Assembly (NCBI GenBank): GCA_046297695.1
Contig: JBKBHF010000018.1
Span: 1-64,000, forward strand
DNA from: Permianibacter sp046297695
Lineage (GTDB): Bacteria > Pseudomonadota > Gammaproteobacteria > Enterobacterales > Permianibacteraceae
DNA length: 64,000 nt
Reading direction: 5' to 3'
Shown here one piece after another: positions 9,759 to 17,735 of the stretch (positions within the stretch are counted from its first letter, which is position 1; each line of letters opens with the position of its first letter). The notes below the pieces were generated by a model. That model was not told the DNA's origin and made no database searches. It saw nothing but the letters and a program-made list of their open reading frames with translations. The translations under genes were made by a program, and so were the position numbers.

Positions 9759-11843
9759 GTGAATATTGATCTGTCGCAGTTCACCGGAGTCTTCTTCGAA
9801 GAAACGGCAGAGCATCTGGCCGAGATGGAGCATTTGCTGCTCGCGCTCGACAGCACAACGCCTGACGCCGATCAGCTGAACAGCATTTTCCGCGCCGCGC
9901 ATTCCATCAAGGGCAGTGCCGGCGTGTTCGGCTTTCAGGCGTTGACCAGCGTCACCCATGTACTGGAAAACCTGCTCGACAAACTGCGCACCGGCGTCAT
10001 GAGTCTGCAACCCGGCATGGTCGATACGTTTCTCGCCGCGGCCGATTGTCTGAAAGACATCGCCGCCACCTATAAAGCAGGTGGCCAACCGGACATGAGC
10101 GCTGCCAACGCCATGTGTGAACGGCTGGAGCGGTTCATCAACACCCCGACCAGCGCGACCAGCATCGAGACGGCTTATGGTCTGTTTGCCGAACCCGCGC
10201 GCACGGCAGACGACGAAGGCTACGGCTTCTTCAGCGAACCGGTCGCCGCCACCACAACTGCTGACTACGGCTTTTTCACGGACGAGGCACCGCCGACCAC
10301 AGCCGACGCCCCGCCGCCGCAGGAAAAAGAACCGAGCACCGTCCGTGCGACCAAACCACCGGCAACGACGACAAAACCCGCCACAAAAACAGCGCGGAAG
10401 CCAGCAACGCCCTCCGGCAAGTCGTCGACACATCCCGGCGAGGCCCTGATCGAAGACTACGTCAACGGCGTGTTTGGTTCGGGCGAGCAGGCGGCCGCAA
10501 CGTCCACCGCGTCCACTGCCATCACAACGCCTTCCGTCCCGGCATCACCGGCCATCGCCACCGGGCAACCGGCGCCTGCACTGTCACCTTCTGCCGCGGC
10601 CGGCACCGGCGCGCGCAAACCCGAGCCCGTGCTCGCTGAAACCACCACCATTCGGGTCAACACGGAAAAGATCGATCAGATCATCAACCTGGTCGGCGAG
10701 CTGGTGATCACCCAGTCGATGTTGGCGCAAACCGCCAGCGAGCTGGTCAATGGCAACAGCGAGCGCCTGCACGAACGCATGAAAATCCTCGAACGCAACA
10801 CCCGCGACTTGCAGGAAGCCGTGATGTCGATCCGGATGATGCCGGTGTCGTTCATCTTCAACCGCTTTCCTCGTGTGGTGCGCGATCTGGCGCAGAAGCT
10901 CAGCAAGCAGGTGGAGCTGATCATCGAAGGCGAAAACACCGAGCTCGACAAGGGTCTCATCGAAAAGCTGGCCGACCCGCTGACCCATCTGGTTCGCAAC
11001 AGCATCGATCACGGTATCGAGGCACCGGCACAACGACTGGCGGCCGGCAAGCCGGAGAAAGGCAGCATCCGGCTGGCGGCATTTCAGCGCAGCGGCAGCA
11101 TCGTCATCGAAGTCAGCGACGATGGCGGCGGCCTGCGTCGCGACAAGATCCTCGCCAAGGCCCGCGAGCGCGGCCTGCCGGTGCACGACGAGATGAGCGA
11201 CGCCGAGGTCTGGCAACTGATTTTTGCACCCGGCTTTTCCACGGCCGATCAGGTTACCGATGTCAGCGGCCGCGGCGTCGGCATGGACGTGGTCAAGCGC
11301 AATATCCAGGACATTGGCGGTCGCGTCGAAATCCAGTCGGCGCAGGGCCAGGGCAGCACCATCAGCATCCGCTTGCCACTGACGCTGGCGATCCTCGACG
11401 GCATGGTGGTGGCGGTCGGCAGCGAACGCTATGTGCTGCCGCTGGTGTTCATCAGCGAATCGCTGCAACCGCGCACCGAAGACATCCGCAGCATCACCGG
11501 TAGCGGTCAGGTGGTGATGGTGCGCGACGATTACATTCCGCTGTGCGCGCTCTATCAGCACATGGCGATCACGGCCAAATTCACCGATCCCACCCAGGGC
11601 CTGTTGGTAGTGCTGGAGAACGAAGGCGGCCGGATCGCGCTGCTGGTCGATGAACTGCTCGGTCAACAGCAAGTGGTGATCAAAAGCCTTGAAAGCAACT
11701 ACCGTAAAGTCGACAGCGTTGCCGGCGCCACCATCATGGGCGATGGCCGGGTCGCTTTGATTCTCAATGTCGAACAACTGATCCAGCGCTACGGCAAGCC
11801 CAGCCCTGCCACGGCGCCCGCAGGCCAACGAGGCGCCGCATGA
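9759..11843 (+). CDS. cheA: Chemotaxis histidine kinase CheA
   Basis: 694-residue kinase. It starts at GTG 9759, with AAGGA six bases upstream. Domain order: P1/HPT (1-125) with the phosphoacceptor histidine in AAHSIKGSAGVFGF; a long Thr/Pro/Ala linker (about 130-290) that replaces a clear P2 domain; P3 dimerisation (about 295-360, IDQIINLVGELVITQSML); the P4 kinase with N box HLVRNSIDHGIE and G boxes (DDGGG, GFSTA, GRGVGMDVV); and a P5 CheW-like domain to the end. The linker carries three Tyr-Gly-(Leu/Phe)-Phe motifs exactly 15 residues apart (Y140, Y155, Y170). The stop overlaps the cheW start by ATGA, so the two are translationally coupled. Confidence 0.95.
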   Translation: MNIDLSQFTGVFFEETAEHLAEMEHLLLALDSTTPDADQLNSIFRAAHSIKGSAGVFGFQALTSVTHVLENLLDKLRTGVMSLQPGMVDTFLAAADCLKDIAATYKAGGQPDMSAANAMCERLERFINTPTSATSIETAYGLFAEPARTADDEGYGFFSEPVAATTTADYGFFTDEAPPTTADAPPPQEKEPSTVRATKPPATTTKPATKTARKPATPSGKSSTHPGEALIEDYVNGVFGSGEQAAATSTASTAITTPSVPASPAIATGQPAPALSPSAAAGTGARKPEPVLAETTTIRVNTEKIDQIINLVGELVITQSMLAQTASELVNGNSERLHERMKILERNTRDLQEAVMSIRMMPVSFIFNRFPRVVRDLAQKLSKQVELIIEGENTELDKGLIEKLADPLTHLVRNSIDHGIEAPAQRLAAGKPEKGSIRLAAFQRSGSIVIEVSDDGGGLRRDKILAKARERGLPVHDEMSDAEVWQLIFAPGFSTADQVTDVSGRGVGMDVVKRNIQDIGGRVEIQSAQGQGSTISIRLPLTLAILDGMVVAVGSERYVLPLVFISESLQPRTEDIRSITGSGQVVMVRDDYIPLCALYQHMAITAKFTDPTQGLLVVLENEGGRIALLVDELLGQQQVVIKSLESNYRKVDSVAGATIMGDGRVALILNVEQLIQRYGKPSPATAPAGQRGAA

Positions 11844-12316
11844 CTGCCACCACGACTGCTACCGGTCAGGAGATCCTGACGTTCACGCTTGGCGCCGAAG
11901 AGTACGGCATCGATATCCTGAAAGTGCAGGAAATCCGCGGCTACGAAACCACCACGCATATCGCCAACGCGCCGGCCTTTATCAAAGGCGTCATCAATCT
12001 GCGCGGCACCATTGTGCCGATTGTGGATCTGCGTATCCGGTTCGCCGTTGGCGAAGCCACCTACGATCAATTCACTGTCGTCATCGTGCTGAATGTCAAT
12101 CAGCGCGTGGTCGGCATCGTGGTCGACGGCGTTTCCGATGTGCTGACGCTGGTGCCGGAACAAATCAAGCCGGCACCGCAGTTCACCTCGGCCATCGACA
12201 CCGGCTACATCTCCGGCCTCGGTACCGTCGACAAGCGGATGATCATCCTGCTCGATATCGAGGGACTGCTGATCAGCGCCGACATGGCACTGTTCGATGA
12301 GCCGAACGACAACTGA
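11840..12316 (+). CDS. cheW: Chemotaxis coupling protein CheW
   Basis: 158-residue CheW, which bridges receptors to CheA through its two SH3-like beta-barrels. Family features are EILTFTLGAEEYGIDILKVQEI at the start, the conserved NLRGTIVPIVDLR strand and the V(S/A)DVLTLVPEQI region. It begins inside the cheA stop codon (ATGA). The next gene, the PAS-MCP, begins 52 bases after its stop. Confidence 0.95.
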   Translation: MTATTTATGQEILTFTLGAEEYGIDILKVQEIRGYETTTHIANAPAFIKGVINLRGTIVPIVDLRIRFAVGEATYDQFTVVIVLNVNQRVVGIVVDGVSDVLTLVPEQIKPAPQFTSAIDTGYISGLGTVDKRMIILLDIEGLLISADMALFDEPNDN

Positions 12317-12368
12317 AACCCGACGCGTCACCGTCGCAACCGAACCAAGGAAAGTCAAGGAGCCAACC

Positions 12369-15206
12369 ATGCGTGTCAATAGCCCGGTCACCGGTGTCGA
12401 GCGCCCCATGCGCGATGGTGAGTTCATCGTCTCCAAAACCGATCTGAAGGGGTTGATCACCTATATCAACCCTTACTTCTGCGAGATCGCTGATTTCACC
12501 GAAGCCGAGCTGATTGGCCAGCCGCACAACATCATCCGGCACCCGGACATGCCGAAAGAAGCCTTCGAGGATCTGTGGCGCACCTTGAAAGCCGGCAAGC
12601 CGTGGACCGGCTACGTCAAGAACCGCACCAAACATGGTGACCACTACTGGGTGCTCGCCAATGCCACGCCCATCTGGGAAAACGGCAGCGTCGTCGGCTA
12701 CCTGTCGGTGCGCAGCAAGCCGGACCGCGCCGCCGTCAATCAGATCGAGAAAATCTATGCCGATTTTCGTACGGGCAAGGCCCAAGGACTGGCGATTCGT
12801 GAAGGCAAGATCGTCAGCACCAGTCGGGCCGGCCGGTTCCTGCTCGCCGTGAAGAACATGCAGATTGCGACCCGACTGAAATTGACCGCCGGCGTCGTGC
12901 TGGCGTTGATGACCGCAATCGGTGTCGTCGGTGTGCTGGGTTTGAAAGCCGCAGCGGAGGTACTCAGATCGGTCGACGCCAACCGCATCCATGCGATTGC
13001 CCATCTGAAGGACATCTCCGATCTGTATGCCATCAGCATCACCGACGCGGTCAACAAGGCCAACGCCGGACTGCTGACCGCAGAAGAGGCGCTGACGAAC
13101 GTCAAGGCGGCGCAACAATCGATTCGCGAGCATTGGCAGCAGTTCAAGGCGCTGGACATTGGCGACGCCAGTCGCAGCAAACTGGCCGACGCAGAAGCGG
13201 CCTTTCTGCCGGCCAATCAGGCCATTGAACAACTGGCGGCCAAGCTTGCGACCCAGTCCGGCAAAGTTGCCAACGGCTTGAACGAGTTCGATGGACCGCT
13301 GTACGGGCCGATCGATGCAATCGGCGGAGAAATCACCGCACTGATCACGTTGCAGATGGAAAGCGTCGATGCCGACATGGCGGCGGCGGAAGCGCAGTAC
13401 CACGACATGCTGACGCTGATCGCCGCCACCGTGCTCGTGGCCGCCATGATGGCCGGCTGGTTGACCATGCTCAGCATCCGCAGCATTACCGCCCCGATCA
13501 AGCGGGTCGCAGCGCAGATGCTCAGCATTTCCGAAGGCCGGATGGACCAGACCATAGACAAAGCCAGGGATGATGAGTTTGGCGTGCTGATTGATGCTTT
13601 CCGCTCGCTCTACACCCGGCTCGGCTTTGACTTGTCGGAAGCGCGTGAACAGATAAAACGCGGCACCATCTTGCAGACCGCGCTCGACAGCGTCACGGCC
13701 AATGTGATGATCGCCAATACCGACTTCGATGTTTCCTATATGAACAAGGCGGTGCAGGAGATGTTCCGCCAGGCCGAAGCCGATATCCGCAAAGATTTGC
13801 CGCAGTTCGACGCCAATACCATCCTGGGCGGCAGCATCGACCGCTTCCACAAGAACCCGGCCCATCAGCGCGGCCTGCTGTCGCGGCTGCAGGACACTTA
13901 TCGCGGCACCATCAAGCTTGGCGGCCGCACCCTGACGGTCGCTGCCAATCCGATCATCGGTGCCAACGGTGCCCGTTTGGGCGCCGTGGTCGAGTGGCAG
14001 GACCGTACCTTGGAAGTCGCGGTCGAGCAGGAGGTGGCCGACATCGTTGCGGCGGCGGCCAATGGCGAGTTTGGCAACCGGCTGCGGGTCGACAACAAGG
14101 ACGGCTTCTTCCGCCAGCTGGCCGAAGGCATCAACATGTTGCTGGAAACATCAGAAGCCGGCATGCGCGACATTCAGTCGGTGTTGCAGGCGATGGCGAA
14201 GGGCGATCTGACCAAACAGATCAGCAAGGATTACCGCGGCTTGTTTGGCGAAATGAAATCCGCCGCCAATGAAACCTGCGCCCAGCTCACCGACGTGGTC
14301 ACCCGAATCCGGGAGGCCACCGAAACCATCAACACGGCCGCCAATGAGATCGCTTCTGGCAACTCGGATCTGTCGAGCCGCACGGAGGAACAGGCATCCA
14401 GTCTGGAAGAAACGGCATCCAGCATGGAAGAGCTGACCTCGACCGTCAAACAGAACGCCGACAATGCCAAACAAGCCAACCAATTGGCGGTCAGCGCCTC
14501 TGACATTGCCCAGCGCGGTGGTGCCGTGGTCGGCGACGTGGTGACGACGATGAGCGCCATCCACGACAGCGCCCGCAAGATTGTCGACATCATTACCGTG
14601 ATCGACAGCATCGCGTTCCAGACCAATATTCTGGCGCTCAACGCCGCCGTGGAAGCAGCCCGCGCCGGCGAGCAGGGCCGCGGGTTTGCCGTGGTTGCCG
14701 GCGAAGTGCGCAATCTCGCCCAGCGCTCTGCCGCTGCCGCCAAAGAAATAAAAACACTGATTTCCGACTCGGTCGAAAAAGTCGAAAACGGCAACAAACT
14801 GGTGTCGCAGGCCGGCAGTACCATGCAGGAAGTGGTCACGGCGATTCGCCGCGTCACCGATCTGATGGCGGAAATCGCCGCTGCCTCGCAGGAGCAAAGC
14901 CAGGGCATTGAGCAGGTCGGTGCCGCGATCACCCAGATGGATGAAGTGACGCAGCAGAACGCCGCCTTGGTGGAGCAGGCCGCTGCCGCCGCCGAGTCGC
15001 TGGAAGAGCAGGCCCGGCAGTTGGTCAGTGCGGTGCAATATTTCAACACCGGGGCCAGCCATGCACTGCCCGCCGAAGCCAGTCGCGGTCGCGGCAAAGC
15101 CGAAGCAAGCCGGCTCGGCCACAGCGGCAAAGCGCCAGTGCGTCGCAGCAGCCCCCGTACCACTCCGCCGCCGACCGAACTCGATGACGAATGGGAACAG
15201 TTCTGA
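12369..15206 (+). CDS. PAS-containing methyl-accepting chemotaxis protein (Aer-like)
   Basis: 945-residue receptor. The ATG at 12369 follows AAGGAG and gives the usual Aer-type start MRVNSPVTGVERPMRDGEFI. An N-terminal PAS domain (about 10-120, GQPHNIIRHPDMP) suggests an intracellular redox or flavin signal. A membrane segment at about 170-195 and a second at about 360-385 bracket a helical periplasmic domain. HAMP, a second PAS-like region (about 440-560), another HAMP-like stretch and the MCP signalling coiled coil follow, with tip motif SIAFQTNILALNAAVEAARAG. The last residues, DDEWEQF, match the xWxxF tether that recruits CheR/CheB in E. coli Tar and Tsr (NWETF). cheR starts 12 bases later. 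Confidence 0.93.
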   Translation: MRVNSPVTGVERPMRDGEFIVSKTDLKGLITYINPYFCEIADFTEAELIGQPHNIIRHPDMPKEAFEDLWRTLKAGKPWTGYVKNRTKHGDHYWVLANATPIWENGSVVGYLSVRSKPDRAAVNQIEKIYADFRTGKAQGLAIREGKIVSTSRAGRFLLAVKNMQIATRLKLTAGVVLALMTAIGVVGVLGLKAAAEVLRSVDANRIHAIAHLKDISDLYAISITDAVNKANAGLLTAEEALTNVKAAQQSIREHWQQFKALDIGDASRSKLADAEAAFLPANQAIEQLAAKLATQSGKVANGLNEFDGPLYGPIDAIGGEITALITLQMESVDADMAAAEAQYHDMLTLIAATVLVAAMMAGWLTMLSIRSITAPIKRVAAQMLSISEGRMDQTIDKARDDEFGVLIDAFRSLYTRLGFDLSEAREQIKRGTILQTALDSVTANVMIANTDFDVSYMNKAVQEMFRQAEADIRKDLPQFDANTILGGSIDRFHKNPAHQRGLLSRLQDTYRGTIKLGGRTLTVAANPIIGANGARLGAVVEWQDRTLEVAVEQEVADIVAAAANGEFGNRLRVDNKDGFFRQLAEGINMLLETSEAGMRDIQSVLQAMAKGDLTKQISKDYRGLFGEMKSAANETCAQLTDVVTRIREATETINTAANEIASGNSDLSSRTEEQASSLEETASSMEELTSTVKQNADNAKQANQLAVSASDIAQRGGAVVGDVVTTMSAIHDSARKIVDIITVIDSIAFQTNILALNAAVEAARAGEQGRGFAVVAGEVRNLAQRSAAAAKEIKTLISDSVEKVENGNKLVSQAGSTMQEVVTAIRRVTDLMAEIAAASQEQSQGIEQVGAAITQMDEVTQQNAALVEQAAAAAESLEEQARQLVSAVQYFNTGASHALPAEASRGRGKAEASRLGHSGKAPVRRSSPRTTPPPTELDDEWEQF

Positions 15207-15218
15207 ACCTGAGCCAAG

Positions 15219-16058
15219 ATGGTGGCGAGCGTATTCGATGGCGACCGCGAGTTTCATTACACCCGCTCGGATTTCGAGCGGGTGCGCCAACGCATCTATC
15301 AAAGCGCCGGCATTTCACTCAGCGACAGCAAGGCCGATCTGGTCTACAGCCGGCTGGCACGCCGACTGCGGCAAACCGGCCATCGCCGGTTTGCCGACTA
15401 TCTGGCAGCGCTCGATCAGGATGCCGATGAACAGCGCGAGTTCATCAACGCCCTTACCACCAACCTGACCTCGTTCTTTCGCGAGGCCCACCATTTCGAT
15501 CAGCTGGCCGATTTTCTCGCGCAGCGCCGGACACCGATCCGGATCTGGTGTGGTGCCGCCTCAACCGGAGAAGAGCCGTATTCGCTGGCAATCACTGCCG
15601 TCGAAGCGTTTGACTCGCTGACGCCTCCGGTCACGATACTCGCCACCGATCTCGATACCCAGGTACTCGCCGTCGGCCAGCGTGGGGTCTACCCCATCGA
15701 ACGGGTGGAGCGGCTGTCACCGGAACGGCGGCACCGTTTTTTTCTCAAGGGCAAGGGCCGCAATGACGGCCTGGTGAAAGTGCACCCGGCACTGCAATCA
15801 CTGCTGCATTTTCGCCAGTTGAATCTGCTGGCGAGCCCATGGCCAATAAAGCAGCGGTTCGATGCCATTTTTCTGCGCAATGTGCTGATTTATTTTGACA
15901 AACCGACCCAGGCCCAGGTGCTCGGTCGGTGCGCGCAGGTGCTGGAACCAGATGGCTTGCTGTTCGTCGGGCATTCGGAGTCGCTGAACCATGTCAGCGA
16001 TCTGTTCAAACCACTGGGCCGTACCGTGTACCGTCCGCAGCCGAGGACCGCCACGTGA
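15219..16058 (+). CDS. cheR: Chemotaxis protein methyltransferase CheR
   Basis: 279-residue SAM-dependent enzyme that methylates receptor glutamates. It has the CheR N-terminal helical domain (to about residue 80), the SAM-binding motif IWCGAASTGEEPYSLAI, the acidic LATDLDTQVL and the DAIFLRNVLIYFDK motif. The C-terminal GLLFVGHSESL is typical. Its last four bases overlap the GTG start of cheD. The neighbouring MCP ends in a WEQF pentapeptide that should tether this enzyme. Confidence 0.95.
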   Translation: MVASVFDGDREFHYTRSDFERVRQRIYQSAGISLSDSKADLVYSRLARRLRQTGHRRFADYLAALDQDADEQREFINALTTNLTSFFREAHHFDQLADFLAQRRTPIRIWCGAASTGEEPYSLAITAVEAFDSLTPPVTILATDLDTQVLAVGQRGVYPIERVERLSPERRHRFFLKGKGRNDGLVKVHPALQSLLHFRQLNLLASPWPIKQRFDAIFLRNVLIYFDKPTQAQVLGRCAQVLEPDGLLFVGHSESLNHVSDLFKPLGRTVYRPQPRTAT

Positions 16059-16660
16059 GCGATACCGCAGCCGTACTCGCCCCCAACCGCTATTACGATC
16101 GCCATTTCGATTGCGAGGCAGTGAAGATCTTGCCCGGCGAGTACTACGCCACCAGCCGGGACATGCTGATCGTCACCGTGCTCGGCTCCTGCGTGTCGGT
16201 GTGTCTGCGGGACCGGGACAGCGGCATTGCCGGCATGAACCATTTCATGCTGCCGAATACCCTGGACAGCAACGATCCGATCGGCGCGTCGGCGCGCTAT
16301 GGCGTGTTTGCGATGGAATTGCTGATCAACCAGCTGCTCAAACTGGGGGCCAAACGACACCGATTCGAGGCGAAAGTGTTTGGCGGCGGCAATGTGCTGC
16401 GCGGCCTGACGTCAAGCAATGTCGGCAGTCGCAACGCCGAGTTTGCCGAAGACTATCTGCGGACCGAGCGCATTCCCATCATCGCGCACGACATCATGGG
16501 CGAGCTGCCGCGCAAGATCTATTTTTTCAGTCAGGAAGGTCGGGTGTTGGTGCGCAAGCTGCGGCAACTGCATAATCACACCATCCTCGACCGTGAAGCC
16601 GAGTACAGCAGCCGACTGAAGCAGGCCTCGGTGGCCGGTGACGTCGACTTGTTCACCTGA
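16055..16660 (+). CDS. cheD: Chemoreceptor glutamine deamidase CheD
   Basis: 201-residue CheD. The GTG start at 16055 overlaps the cheR stop (GTGA), so the longer open frame upstream is not needed. Catalytic cysteine in VTVLGSCVSVCL and histidine in GMNHFMLP are present, as is the conserved FGGGNVL. CheD deamidates receptor glutamines to glutamates and in some bacteria is coupled to CheC. No cheC is in the window. Confidence 0.94.
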   Translation: MSDTAAVLAPNRYYDRHFDCEAVKILPGEYYATSRDMLIVTVLGSCVSVCLRDRDSGIAGMNHFMLPNTLDSNDPIGASARYGVFAMELLINQLLKLGAKRHRFEAKVFGGGNVLRGLTSSNVGSRNAEFAEDYLRTERIPIIAHDIMGELPRKIYFFSQEGRVLVRKLRQLHNHTILDREAEYSSRLKQASVAGDVDLFT

Positions 16661-16682
16661 CGGATTTGCCGGGAGCGTTCGC

Positions 16683-17729
16683 GTGGCCATCAAAGTGCTC
16701 ATTGTCGATGACTCGGCGCTGATCCGGGCCGTGCTCGGCGCGATCATCCAGCAGCAGAGCGACATGGAATTGGTCGGCGCCGCGGCCGACCCTTACGCCG
16801 CCCGCGATCTGATCACCCGCACGCAACCGGATGTGCTGACGCTGGATGTCGAAATGCCCCGCATGGACGGGCTCGAGTTCCTGGAACGGCTGATGCACGG
16901 GCATCCGATGCCGGTGCTGATGCTGTCGTCACTGACCGAGGCCGGCGCCGATGTCACCTTGCGGGCACTGGAACTCGGCGCCGTCGATTTCTTTACCAAA
17001 CCCCAACTCAATGTCCAGCAGGGCCTGAACGATTACGCCGCCGAGATCGCCGACAAAATCCGCGCTGTCGCCAAAGCCAAGGTGCAGCGCCGCCTCCGGC
17101 AGCCATCAGCACCTTCGACGCGCTTGCAGGCACGGTTCAGCAGCAGTGAGCGGGTGGTACTGATTGGCGCCTCGACCGGCGGCACCGAAGCCATCAAGAC
17201 GGTGTTGGAACAGTTGCCGGCCAACTGCCCGGGCATCCTGGTCACCCAGCATATGCCGGCCGGGTTCACCCGTTCCTTTGCCGAGCGTCTCAACCGGATC
17301 ACCGGCCTGACCGTCAAGGAAGCGCAAGGCAATGAGCGGGTGCTACCCGGCCATGTCTTCATCGCCCCCGGCAATCGGCACCTCAAACTCGTCCGCAGCG
17401 GCGCCAACTACATGACCGTCCTGTCCGACGAGCCGCCGGTGAACCGGCACCGGCCGTCGGTGGATGTGCTGTTTCACTCGGCCGTGCAGGCCGCCGGCCC
17501 CAATGCCGTCGCCGTGCTGCTGACCGGCATGGGCAAGGATGGCGCCGATGGCATGCTGGCGCTGCGCGCGGCCGGCGTGCATACCATCGGCCAGGATGAA
17601 GCCAGCTCGATCGTCTATGGCATGCCACGGGAGGCTTTCGAGCGCGGCGCCGTGATCGAACAGCTGCCGCTGCAGGCGATTGCGGCGGCCATCGTGCGCG
17701 CCAGCGGCGGCGCAGTCACGCGCATCTGA
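16683..17729 (+). CDS. cheB: Chemotaxis methylesterase/deamidase CheB
   Basis: 348-residue response regulator with a methylesterase output. GTG at 16683 is preferred, with GGGAG about eight bases upstream; an in-frame ATG at 16638 lies inside cheD. The receiver (1-125) has VDDSALIRAV, phosphoacceptor in LTLDVEMPRMDG and a lysine in FFTKP. The C-terminal CheB domain has catalytic Ser in IGASTGGTEAI, His in VTQHMPAGF and Asp in LLTGMGKDGADGM. Together with CheR it sets receptor methylation. The hybrid kinase gene starts 6 bases later. Confidence 0.95.
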   Translation: MAIKVLIVDDSALIRAVLGAIIQQQSDMELVGAAADPYAARDLITRTQPDVLTLDVEMPRMDGLEFLERLMHGHPMPVLMLSSLTEAGADVTLRALELGAVDFFTKPQLNVQQGLNDYAAEIADKIRAVAKAKVQRRLRQPSAPSTRLQARFSSSERVVLIGASTGGTEAIKTVLEQLPANCPGILVTQHMPAGFTRSFAERLNRITGLTVKEAQGNERVLPGHVFIAPGNRHLKLVRSGANYMTVLSDEPPVNRHRPSVDVLFHSAVQAAGPNAVAVLLTGMGKDGADGMLALRAAGVHTIGQDEASSIVYGMPREAFERGAVIEQLPLQAIAAAIVRASGGAVTRI

Positions 17730-17735
17730 CTGATC

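Noticed and set aside
12273..13865. 530-codon minus-strand frame opposite the PAS-MCP
   Set aside because: Shadow of the MCP; composition is typical of a reverse frame of a GC-rich gene and it overlaps cheW.
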